Shown here piece after piece: positions 16,959-24,559 of a stretch of DNA of 36,055 nucleotides. Numbering within the stretch: position 1 is the stretch's first letter; the number at the start of each line of letters is the position of its first letter. Position numbers and translations under genes: made by a program. The notes under the pieces are model-generated. The model worked only from the letters and a program-made list of their open reading frames with translations. It was not told where the DNA came from and made no database searches. This DNA is from Spirochaetales bacterium. GTDB taxonomy: Bacteria; Spirochaetota; Spirochaetia; JABEVK01. The stretch is taken from NCBI GenBank assembly GCA_013044245.1, contig JABEVK010000107.1, positions 1-36,055 on the forward strand. Reading direction: 5' to 3'.

Positions 16959-18008
16959 CTACTCAGCGAGGCAGACGCGATTACGACCAGCCTCTTTAGA
17001 ACGATACATGGCCTGGTCAACACGTTCAATAAAGGGTTGCGACGAGAGGTCTTTGGTGGGTTGGAACTCGGCAACTCCTAAAGAAACAGTCACCGAAAGG
17101 AGATGGTCATTAAATCGGACCACAATGCTTTCGACCGCTTGGCGAATACGCTCCGCCACCTCAGTAGCCTGTTCTAAGGCAGTCTCAGGAACTAAAATAA
17201 TGAACTCTTCACCACCGTAACGAGCGGCCAAATCAATATTGCGAACATTATCGAGCACCTTTCGTGCCACCGCCTTCAGTACTTCGTCTCCCGCCAAATG
17301 CCCGTAAGTATCGTTAAGCCGCTTAAAGTGGTCGATATCGAGCATGATGAGGCTAAAGGGCGGACGCCCCTTTTCCCACCGCTGAACCCGTTCCTGAAGT
17401 GTGTTAAAAAAGACATGCTTGAGCTTGAGTTTCGTCATCATGTCGGTGGTGGTCATATCGTACAGAAAAGCGTTGTACATGGCGATGGCGGCAAAACTGC
17501 CAATATTCAACAGGTAAGATTTGTCTCGTTCGTCGAAACCCGAACCACCGATTTTTTCGCCCAAGATCAAAAGCCCGTTAATTGCCCCCTTGGCTCTGAG
17601 GGGGACAATAATAGTAGGGTCAATACTGCGAAGGACCTCAATTTCTGGGCTAGGCGGCAAGACTTTTTCAAGATCTTGCAGGGTGTGGCACTGAAAACGC
17701 GAATTCATGTATTCGATCAAGCCGCTTTTTTCGGGGATGGAGTAGTCCCGTTCATGGTCGATCTCGAAGCCTAAAAAGCCGCGGTGCAAAGAAAAATCCA
17801 CCGAATCTATGCTTTTTTTGGAAAAGAATGCGGCCTTCATGACAGTTAAGGCCCCTAAACAGGTGTAGAGGATAGAATCGTTAAGAAAATTGTAGTCAAG
17901 GGTGGACGTCAGGCTCTTACTGATCTCAAGCAAATTCTTCAGATCAAAGATTTCTTTTTCGAGATCTTGTTTTGTAACCTTTCGCCCTTCCAAGCTTTTT
18001 GATGACAT
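16959..18008 (-). CDS. GAF-like/GGDEF diguanylate cyclase
   Basis: 349 residues. A short coiled start (about 10-30) precedes a GAF-like sensory domain (about 30-185), and the GGDEF domain covers about 190-349. Active-site features include LDIDHFKRLNDTYGHLAGDE for metal and nucleotide binding and the signature GGEEF at 265-269. An inhibitory-site RxxD (R256-N-I-D259) sits the standard five residues before it, implying an active, product-inhibited cyclase that makes cyclic di-GMP from two GTP. It has no membrane helix, so it is cytoplasmic. The ATG lies nine bases after purQ without a strong ribosome site, suggesting coupling to the purine genes. It is followed after 72 bases by the malic enzyme gene, whose tail resembles a cyclic-di-GMP-binding fold. 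The ligand of the GAF-like domain is unknown. Confidence 0.93.
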   Translation of the reverse strand: MSSKSLEGRKVTKQDLEKEIFDLKNLLEISKSLTSTLDYNFLNDSILYTCLGALTVMKAAFFSKKSIDSVDFSLHRGFLGFEIDHERDYSIPEKSGLIEYMNSRFQCHTLQDLEKVLPPSPEIEVLRSIDPTIIVPLRAKGAINGLLILGEKIGGSGFDERDKSYLLNIGSFAAIAMYNAFLYDMTTTDMMTKLKLKHVFFNTLQERVQRWEKGRPPFSLIMLDIDHFKRLNDTYGHLAGDEVLKAVARKVLDNVRNIDLAARYGGEEFIILVPETALEQATEVAERIRQAVESIVVRFNDHLLSVTVSLGVAEFQPTKDLSSQPFIERVDQAMYRSKEAGRNRVCLAE

Positions 18009-18017
18009 TTTTATCCG

Positions 18018-18758
18018 TTATTTCAAATAGTCGACAGCATTTTCAAAAACTTTAAGCCCTAAGGATCCAACTTCGCGGCGCCTGCGCCATAGGGGGTGAA
18101 GAAAGCGCGACGTGAAGGCCTCGGGGTGAGGCATAAGACCAAAAACCCGGCCTGTCGGGTCGGTAATCCCGGCGATATTGTCTTGGGAGCCATTAGGGTT
18201 TTCGTTTTCATACGTCAACGCAATCAACTGCCGCTCTTTCAAGTCTTTCCTCACCTGCTCATTTAAGGTCACAAAACGGCCCTCACCGTGCCGGATGGGC
18301 AAATCCGCTTCTTGCAAATCACGGAGCCACGGGCTCACACTTTTGTCATTATACCGTACTTTTACCCACTTATCTTGAAAAAGCCCGTGGTCGTTGGTGA
18401 TCAAACTCACTGTTGGCGTCCAATCCCCCTCGATGTTTGGTAAAAGGCCCATTTTGACCAGTGTTTGAAACCCGTTGCAGATGCCCAGAACTAAGCCCCC
18501 CCGAGCAAGCAAAGCGTCAACCTCGTCTTTCAGACGACTTTTTACCATTTGTCCAAAAACTCGGCCAGAACCGAGGTGATCGCCAAAGCTAAACCCTCCA
18601 GGAAAGGCCAAGATCTGTACTCCCGATAAAGCTCGAGAGTCTTCGATCAACGACGTGAGGGGTAAAAACTGGGGTGTGGCCCCCGCCATCTCGAAGGCTT
18701 GTCCGAGCTCAAGGTCCGCATTGATGCCAAAGCCGGTTAGAATACCTACATTTATCAT
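18018..18758 (-). CDS. purQ: phosphoribosylformylglycinamidine synthase, glutaminase subunit
   Basis: About 246 residues. A class I glutamine amidotransferase with the nucleophile Cys94 in GICNGFQ, an FPGGFSFGDHLGSG oxyanion-region motif and the His/Glu pair in MPHPEAF. It supplies ammonia to PurL for conversion of FGAR to FGAM in purine synthesis. The ATG at 18758 has GAGG at good spacing and gives the typical short N-terminus (MINVGILTGFG). An in-frame ATG at 18770 would overlap the purL stop by ATGA and add four residues; either is possible. Segments such as DWTPTVSLITNDHGLFQDKW match the glutaminase domain of the fused large PurL rather than the small free PurQ, in keeping with the long PurL next to it. 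Confidence 0.93.
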   Translation of the reverse strand: MINVGILTGFGINADLELGQAFEMAGATPQFLPLTSLIEDSRALSGVQILAFPGGFSFGDHLGSGRVFGQMVKSRLKDEVDALLARGGLVLGICNGFQTLVKMGLLPNIEGDWTPTVSLITNDHGLFQDKWVKVRYNDKSVSPWLRDLQEADLPIRHGEGRFVTLNEQVRKDLKERQLIALTYENENPNGSQDNIAGITDPTGRVFGLMPHPEAFTSRFLHPLWRRRREVGSLGLKVFENAVDYLK

Positions 18759-18766
18759 ATTTTTCC

Positions 18767-21760
18767 TCATACCAACGTGGCCAGAACATTCCAGGCCGTT
18801 AAAAGTTCGTCAAGCTCGACCTCGATAAGCCGCTTACCCCGGCTTTCGACGATCAACTGCGAGGAACTCGTGACCACGCCGATCACCGACAGCGGAGATC
18901 CGCTGAAGAGCTTTTGGACTTCTTCCCAGTTCTCTGGAGCAACACTGAGCAAAAAGCGTGATGGACTTTCGCTAAACAACAGTTCGGCATCAGTGGCTTG
19001 ATGCCAAAAATACCCAGGAATCTCGTCTAACGTCACCTGTGCGCCACACCGACCACCGATCATCGATTCGGCCAAAGCTACTGCCAAGCCCCCATCCGAC
19101 AGGTCGTGGGAACTGCGAATCAAGCCTCGACGAAGGGCTTGGGCCAGGGTCTTGTAGTAAGCAAAGGCTCGTCTGGGTCGCACAGTAGGCGTGCCTGGCA
19201 GTTGATGCCCCAGTACTTTCTCAACGATAGAACCCGCCATCTCCGGTCGAGTTTCGCCCAACAAGAGGATCAAATCGCCAGCTTCTAAAAAGTCAGTGGT
19301 GCAGGCCCGCGAGATGTCAGAAATCGCGCCCATCAGCGAAATGAGCAGAGTCGGGCGAATCGAGACTTTTTTGCCGTTCATGACGGCGTCATTTTTCATC
19401 GAGTCTTTTCCTGAAATCAGGGGCAAGCCATAGGCCAAGCAGGCATCACGAAGCCCTCGGCAGGCCCGAACCAACTGGGCCAACTTATAAGGTCCGTCAG
19501 GGGTTTGGGCGGACTCAACGGGGTCTGGCCAGCAAAAGTTATCCAAAACACTGGCTCGCTCGGGGTCCCCTCCGACCGAGATATGGGCACGAAAAGCTTC
19601 GTCGACGGCATTCATGGCCATCGCATACGTATCAGTATCGCCGTAGCGGGGACAAACGCCGTGCGTGACCGTCAGACCCTTGGGTGACCACGGGTACATC
19701 CGCAGAACCGCGCCGTCGGTGGGCCCATCCGCTTTTTCGCCGCAAAATGGTTTAACGACCGAACGCGCCTGAACCTCGTGGTCGTACTGACGGACAAGAC
19801 TCTCTTTACTGGCCACTACGGGGTCCGCCAAAACTTTTAAAAGCAGCTCTTTAAGGTTGGCAGGGTTCCCTAGGGGCGTTTCGTGACGGACAGGGGGTAC
19901 CCAAACTGCCCGTAGCTGCATCCGGGGTAACCCTCCGTGCAAAAACTCCAGGGCAATTTTGGCGACGATCGTTTTGTGGTAGTAAGCTTCAACAAACCCC
20001 GAAGCTGTGAACTGCCCCACCACAGCACCTTCAACATCCCGTTGGTGGGCAAGCTTGAGAAACGCCTCGATTTTGTCAGGAGCCACCGCCAAGCTCATAC
20101 GTTCCTGGCTTTCCGAGACAAGAATTTCCCAAGGCGCTAAGCCGGCATACTTTAAGGGGCATAGATCCAGATCTAAGCGGATTCCGTTCGAGGCCTCGGC
20201 CATTTCGCCAAACGAAGACGATAACCCTCCGGCACCGTTGTCGGTAATGCCTTTGTACAGGCCAAGGTCACGCGCTTCGAGCAAAAAGTCTGACATTTTA
20301 CGCTGAGTAATAGGGTCACCGATCTGAACCGCACTGGTGGGACTGGCCTCATCCAAGGCGAGCGATGAAAAAGTCGCCCCATGGATGCCATCTTTACCAA
20401 CACGACCACCTAGCATGACGGCCAGATCACCAGGTTCAATATGTTTCACTGTGGCGTCTTCACCCAAGATTTTCGCAGGCAGAACCCCACCGGTTCCACA
20501 AAAAACCAGGGGTTTGCCCAAGTAGCTTTCGTCAAAAAGGAACCCGCCCGACACCGTGGGGATTCCGGAATGGTTGCCACCTTCGACAATACCCCGGTGG
20601 ACTCCTTCAAGCACTTTTTTGGGAGGCAGGAGCCCTGAGGGAATTTGGTCAGCCGGGGTCCTGGGGTCACCGAAACACAGAAAGTTGGTATTAAAGATGG
20701 GCTTGGCCCCCTTCCCCGTCCCCAAGATGTCGCGATTGACCCCAACAATCCCGGTTATCGCGCCTCCAAACGGGTCGAGGGCGCTGGGACTGTTGTGGGT
20801 TTCCACTTTAAAGCAAACTAAGGTGGAATCATCAAATTCGACAACACCAGAATTGTCATGAAATACCGACTTAAGCCAAGGACGTTCCGGCGTCAAATCG
20901 CGGGTAGTTTGCTTGATAAAGGTCGAATACAGCGAGGTAATCTGAGTGACCTCGCCGGTGACCTTATCGTGGTAAGCAATTTCGGCTTGAAAGATTTTAT
21001 GTTTGCAATGTTCGCTCCAGGTTTGAGCCAACATTTCTAACTCAACATCCGTCGGCTCGACGGAAAGGCCAACCGAACGCCGGGATTTTTGAACTTCCGG
21101 GTCAAGGTAATACCCTTGGATGGCCCGCATTTCTTCTTTGGTCAACGCCAGCAGTCGTTCTTTTGATAGTTTTAACAACGCCGCTTCATCTAAGGCGGTA
21201 AGAGGTACGTTTTCGGCCCGTCCGCCCGAGGTAATCTTGACCACGGGGTAAAGGTCGGGAAATCGACGGCCCTGAGTCCACTCAAGGCGATTCAGGACAA
21301 TGGCTTGTTGTATCAACGGGTTATGCAGTCTGGCTGTCAGTTGAGCGATTTCGGCCGCTGTTGCCGCAGACGATAGGGCAAACAGGTACAAAACCGCGGT
21401 TTGCACGACGGCCTCTTCGGGCCAGAATTTTTGTAGTCTAAACCCCAGCGCTTCGCGAGCGGTAATCGCGACGGGGTCGGTGACACCGGCCTTAAAACTC
21501 ACTTCGATGGCGAGGGTCCAGTCGGCCAACGGGCTGACGCTGGGCCCGGTGCCGTCACAGCGGCCTTGCTGAACCACTGGGTCCGCAAACACCCCTACCA
21601 AAGAGGCTTCGTTTAAGCCGCAGGTTTGGTCCAGAAGGATAACATCTAAGGTTTCAACAGCCTTTAAAGTCGGGTATTGCCCCGACGCCTGTAAGTTTTT
21701 CAGCAGTTTGGCGCCTCGACCATCAAGTTGAGGCCGGGCATAGCAGATTTCCACTCTCAT
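18767..21760 (-). CDS. purL: phosphoribosylformylglycinamidine synthase, synthetase subunit (long form)
   Basis: 997 residues, clearly longer than the roughly 720-residue small PurL. It carries an N-terminal PurS-like region (about 1-170; VEICYARPQLDGRGAKLL), a linker helix region with LEMLAQTWSEHCKHKIF, and the two AIRS-like ATP-binding halves. Recognisable core pieces are VKVETHNSPSALDPFGGA in the first half (written KVETHNSP) and SSHDLSDGGLAVALAES in the second. Adding the PurQ next door gives about 1240 residues, the size of the single-chain large PurL, so this looks like a large type with its glutaminase on a separate chain. It catalyses ATP-dependent FGAR amidation in the cytoplasm. It is the first gene of a seven-gene minus-strand run. 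No clear ribosome site precedes the ATG. Confidence 0.95.
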   Translation of the reverse strand: MRVEICYARPQLDGRGAKLLKNLQASGQYPTLKAVETLDVILLDQTCGLNEASLVGVFADPVVQQGRCDGTGPSVSPLADWTLAIEVSFKAGVTDPVAITAREALGFRLQKFWPEEAVVQTAVLYLFALSSAATAAEIAQLTARLHNPLIQQAIVLNRLEWTQGRRFPDLYPVVKITSGGRAENVPLTALDEAALLKLSKERLLALTKEEMRAIQGYYLDPEVQKSRRSVGLSVEPTDVELEMLAQTWSEHCKHKIFQAEIAYHDKVTGEVTQITSLYSTFIKQTTRDLTPERPWLKSVFHDNSGVVEFDDSTLVCFKVETHNSPSALDPFGGAITGIVGVNRDILGTGKGAKPIFNTNFLCFGDPRTPADQIPSGLLPPKKVLEGVHRGIVEGGNHSGIPTVSGGFLFDESYLGKPLVFCGTGGVLPAKILGEDATVKHIEPGDLAVMLGGRVGKDGIHGATFSSLALDEASPTSAVQIGDPITQRKMSDFLLEARDLGLYKGITDNGAGGLSSSFGEMAEASNGIRLDLDLCPLKYAGLAPWEILVSESQERMSLAVAPDKIEAFLKLAHQRDVEGAVVGQFTASGFVEAYYHKTIVAKIALEFLHGGLPRMQLRAVWVPPVRHETPLGNPANLKELLLKVLADPVVASKESLVRQYDHEVQARSVVKPFCGEKADGPTDGAVLRMYPWSPKGLTVTHGVCPRYGDTDTYAMAMNAVDEAFRAHISVGGDPERASVLDNFCWPDPVESAQTPDGPYKLAQLVRACRGLRDACLAYGLPLISGKDSMKNDAVMNGKKVSIRPTLLISLMGAISDISRACTTDFLEAGDLILLLGETRPEMAGSIVEKVLGHQLPGTPTVRPRRAFAYYKTLAQALRRGLIRSSHDLSDGGLAVALAESMIGGRCGAQVTLDEIPGYFWHQATDAELLFSESPSRFLLSVAPENWEEVQKLFSGSPLSVIGVVTSSSQLIVESRGKRLIEVELDELLTAWNVLATLV

Positions 21761-21805
21761 TGTGGCCCTACTGTAGCAAAAACCAGCAAGACCGTCGAGA
21801 ACACG

Positions 21806-22147
21806 TCAAGAATTCCACCAAGATTGTAGGGTTTTGATCACAGCCACTTCATCCGGACGCGCCGCTCCCTGTTGAAGGGCTAATTCCCAAAGCAGCGCAA
21901 GGATCAACCGGCGGGTTTCTTCGTGAAAAATATTCTCGGCCAGAATACGAAAACCCTCTTCACGGCGCGCTTCTTGCTCAAACTGCTCAAGACAGCTATC
22001 AAAATCGTCAAACTTGAGCTTGGCGACGATCTGATCCAGATCTTCAAGTTCTGCTTCTTCAATCTTGCCATCAGCTAGGATGACGGCCTTAATCGCGCCT
22101 GACAGAAACACCCTCTCCTGACGACTGAGTTTGTGCAAATCGTGCAT
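21806..22147 (-). CDS. small TerB-like helical protein
   Basis: 113 residues from the ATG at 22147, chosen because AAGGAGG lies five bases upstream; the frame can be extended upstream to 22240, but that part crosses the control region and looks non-coding. The protein is acidic and all helical. A central AVILADGKIEEAELEDLDQI resembles the calcium-binding-like ADGxxxxxE segment of the TerB fold, and the C-terminus ends in a tryptophan pair. TerB-like proteins occur in tellurite and stress responses and as cytoplasmic tellurium-resistance partners; many are uncharacterised. It is divergent from the superoxide dismutase gene and shares its 82-base control region, which hints at an oxidative or metal stress context. 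The family assignment is tentative. Confidence 0.7.
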   Translation of the reverse strand: MHDLHKLSRQERVFLSGAIKAVILADGKIEEAELEDLDQIVAKLKFDDFDSCLEQFEQEARREEGFRILAENIFHEETRRLILALLWELALQQGAARPDEVAVIKTLQSWWNS

Positions 22148-22167
22148 AACAACCTCCTTGGTGACAA

Positions 22168-22197
22168 TTGGACGCTTGAACCTAATTATAGTATATT
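22168..22197 (+). promoter_or_regulatory. candidate sodA promoter
   Basis: TTGGAC (22168-22173) and TATATT (22192-22197) are separated by 18 bases, in front of the superoxide dismutase ATG at 22230. The opposite strand reads a perfect TATAAT at 22185-22190, possibly the -10 of the divergent TerB-like gene, so the two promoters would overlap. No good -35 was found for the minus strand. Confidence 0.4.
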
Positions 22198-22207
22198 CCC
22201 AGAATAT
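22193..22207. promoter_or_regulatory. candidate operator in the sodA/TerB-like divergent region
   Basis: A perfect six-base inverted repeat with a three-base spacer, ATATTC-CCA-GAATAT, overlaps the candidate sodA -10 and expected transcription start. A bound protein would block sodA and probably influence the divergent gene. No regulator gene is adjacent, so the binding protein is unknown. Confidence 0.4.
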
Positions 22208-22229
22208 CTGACTGTAAAAGGAGAGTATT

Positions 22230-22841
22230 ATGCCTTTCACGCTTCCTAAACTTCCCTACGACTTCAACGCCCTCGAACCTGCCATTGACGCTAAAACGAT
22301 GGAAATTCACTGGGGAAAGCACCACCAGGCTTACATTAACAATGCGAATACTGCCCTCGAGAACACCGAATTTGCTTCTTGGTCGGTCGATGAAGTCCTT
22401 CGCGGGTTGGCCAAGATTCCCGCCGACAAGCAAACCGTTCTCCGCAACAACGCAGGCGGCCACATCAACCACAGCTTTTTTTGGGAGATTCTAACCCCTG
22501 CCGCCAAATCCGGAAAACCCACAGGCAAACTTAATGCCGGAATCGATAGTCTCGGGGGCTTTGACAAGTTCAAAGCTGACTTTAGCAAAGCCGCCCTGAG
22601 CCGCTTTGGTTCGGGTTGGGCCTGGTTGGCTATCAAGCCCGATAAGACCTTGCAAGTGTATAGCACCGCCAACCAAGACAGCCCCCTGTTGGATGGTTTG
22701 AAACCCATTATTGGTTTGGATGTTTGGGAACACGCCTACTATTTAAAGTATCAAAACCGGCGTGCCGAATACATTGAGGCCTTTTTCTCGGTGATCAACT
22801 GGGGTAAGGTCAACGAAATTTACGAAGAAGAGCTAAAGTAA
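22230..22841 (+). CDS. sodA: superoxide dismutase, Mn-type
   Basis: 203 residues, the usual length. It converts superoxide to oxygen and hydrogen peroxide in the cytoplasm. Metal ligands are H27, H81, D164 and H168 (IHWGKHH, HINHSFFW, LDVWEHAYY). The residues that separate Mn from Fe enzymes favour manganese: the NNAGGH stretch has Gly76-Gly77 where Fe enzymes usually have Ala-Gln, and STANQDSP carries Gln149. No signal peptide is present. AAGGAGA lies ahead of the ATG. The gene is divergent from the TerB-like gene, with a palindrome over the promoter. Its presence suggests the organism meets oxygen at least occasionally. Metal preference from sequence is a guide, not proof. Confidence 0.95.
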   Translation: MPFTLPKLPYDFNALEPAIDAKTMEIHWGKHHQAYINNANTALENTEFASWSVDEVLRGLAKIPADKQTVLRNNAGGHINHSFFWEILTPAAKSGKPTGKLNAGIDSLGGFDKFKADFSKAALSRFGSGWAWLAIKPDKTLQVYSTANQDSPLLDGLKPIIGLDVWEHAYYLKYQNRRAEYIEAFFSVINWGKVNEIYEEELK

Positions 22842-22862
22842 GAACCTAAGAAATTATGTACG

Positions 22863-22882
22863 GCCGCTCCAAGGCGAGCGGC
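22863..22882. other. hairpin between convergent sodA and phosphatase genes
   Basis: GCCGCTC (22863-22869) and GAGCGGC (22876-22882) form a perfect seven-base stem with a six-base loop in the 71-base gap between two gene ends. No T-run follows on either strand, so it is not a standard intrinsic terminator. It may mark transcript ends in another way. Confidence 0.35.
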
Positions 22883-22912
22883 TGGCACAGACTGCCCGTA
22901 GCCTTCAAACCT

Positions 22913-24550
22913 TTAGCTAAAAGCGATTTCTAACAACGAAAAGTCATCTTCGAAATGGTCCTGACCGGCAAGTCCTTGAATCTGATCATAGACAGCCTTC
23001 ACTGTGGTACCCTTTTCAGCATCCAGGCTCTGGTAGCTGAGCAAGTCTACAAATTCCCGAAATACTAACATCTTTCCGTTGTCTTTACGTATTTCATACA
23101 CACCGTCCGAAAACAGGTACAGACGTGCGCCCTCAGGAACTTGAACCTCGCGGTTTTCGTAGGTGTAATCGGTTTCGACCCCAATAATCAGGTCCGTGGT
23201 CGCCAGCTCGGTGCAAGCCGAACCCGGGCTGACCAGAATGGCCGGCGGGGCCCCCGCACTGGCATACGTGAGCTGACGGGTTTTTTGGTTCCAGACCCCG
23301 TACCAGATAGTAAAATACATGTTGTTTTGATTTTCCATCTGAAAATTGAGGTTAAGTGCCCCTAAAACCGCCGAAGGATCATGAAAGACAGCACGAGGAA
23401 GGCTTTGAGCCCGTAGCACATTCATGACTGATACCGATAGAAGAGCGGCACCGATACCGTGCCCGGAAACGTCCAGCAAATAGACAGCAAAGCGGTCTTC
23501 ATCCAGCCAGTGATAGTCAAAACAGTCGCCGCCCAGCTTTGCCGAGGGTTGAAAAATCCACTGCGCCGTCAACTCTGGTTTGGCGAACGGCGGTGGCAAA
23601 AGGCCTCGGACATATTCTGCCGCTTCAGCCAATTCTTTTTCGAGCTGTGTTTGGGTTTCCATCAGTGCCTGAATGTATTTTTGTTCCTGCTCGCGGTACT
23701 GACGTTTTACCATGATAGCACTGATACGGGCTTTGAGCAGAATCGGGTCAAACGACTTCGGAAGATAGTCCTCGGCTCCCAAGCTAATGCAGTGCGCCAC
23801 CGAGTCCATTTCGTCGAGTGCTGAAATCATGATAACGGGGAGCTCGCGAAGCCTCGCGTCAGCCTTGAGCTTCTCTAGCACCTGATACCCGTTCAGGCCC
23901 GGCATCATGATGTCTAACAACACCAAATCAAACTGCTGTTCGCTTAACACCTGCAAACAACGCGACCCGTTTTCGACGGCGACAACCTGGTGGCCCTGGC
24001 GCTCGAGGTGCCGAATCAAAATATCGCGGTTCATTTCGTTGTCATCAACCACGAGAATGCGACCTAAGTTCTGGTCTTTAAGCGCCATGGGCGTGACGCC
24101 CTGCGCTGTGCCCCCCATAAAGCCAGTGTCTTCTTGAGGAAAGCGGGGGTTAGCTTCCCAGGTGCGGATTTCTTGGTCGATCAGTTCGAGGATTTTTCGT
24201 GCTGAATCAAGAACCTTTAGCACATCCTCAAGCAAGTAATCGGTCCCCTGCTCTTGGCAGAGCTTCTTGAGGCGCTGTGCCATACCAATGATCATGTACA
24301 GGGGGCCAAAGAGGTTGCGCTTAAACAGGGCTGTATCGAGCTGATCGCGAGGACGAGAATCGCGATAAAAAGACCGCTGAAACACGGTTTGAAGGTTCAA
24401 GGCCTCTTCGCGGATCTTTTCAATATCAGCCAAAAGCGCCGACGAAGCCGACTCTTTTAAGTCGTCGATAAGAATTTCGCTATAGCCGAGGATGTGATTC
24501 AAATACCCGCGAAGCTCATGGCGAAGGTACTTCAAAGAGTCACTGGTCAT
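22913..24550 (-). CDS. DHp-like/receiver/PP2C (SpoIIE-type) phosphatase
   Basis: 545 residues. The first 60 or so residues resemble the dimerisation and phosphotransfer helix of a histidine kinase, with an H-box RHELRGYLNHILGYSEIL (H11). There is no ATP-binding kinase domain. A receiver domain covers about 162-280 (VVDDNEMNRDIL; phospho-acceptor D213 in LLDIMMPG; later Lys in LPKSF). A coiled segment (about 285-325) leads to an RsbU/SpoIIE-type PP2C domain (about 330-545) with GGDCFDY and LLDVSGHGIGAALLSV metal-binding motifs. The output is dephosphorylation of a serine or threonine on an anti-sigma antagonist-type protein, controlled by the receiver. It is ten bases downstream of nadE in the same direction. 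No partner kinase or STAS protein is nearby. Confidence 0.88.
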   Translation of the reverse strand: MTSDSLKYLRHELRGYLNHILGYSEILIDDLKESASSALLADIEKIREEALNLQTVFQRSFYRDSRPRDQLDTALFKRNLFGPLYMIIGMAQRLKKLCQEQGTDYLLEDVLKVLDSARKILELIDQEIRTWEANPRFPQEDTGFMGGTAQGVTPMALKDQNLGRILVVDDNEMNRDILIRHLERQGHQVVAVENGSRCLQVLSEQQFDLVLLDIMMPGLNGYQVLEKLKADARLRELPVIMISALDEMDSVAHCISLGAEDYLPKSFDPILLKARISAIMVKRQYREQEQKYIQALMETQTQLEKELAEAAEYVRGLLPPPFAKPELTAQWIFQPSAKLGGDCFDYHWLDEDRFAVYLLDVSGHGIGAALLSVSVMNVLRAQSLPRAVFHDPSAVLGALNLNFQMENQNNMYFTIWYGVWNQKTRQLTYASAGAPPAILVSPGSACTELATTDLIIGVETDYTYENREVQVPEGARLYLFSDGVYEIRKDNGKMLVFREFVDLLSYQSLDAEKGTTVKAVYDQIQGLAGQDHFEDDFSLLEIAFS

Positions 24551-24559
24551 TCTTCCACC

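Noticed and set aside
22148-22240. Upstream extension of the TerB-like gene on the minus strand
   Set aside because: It crosses the sodA promoter and start, and a strong AAGGAGG marks the ATG at 22147.
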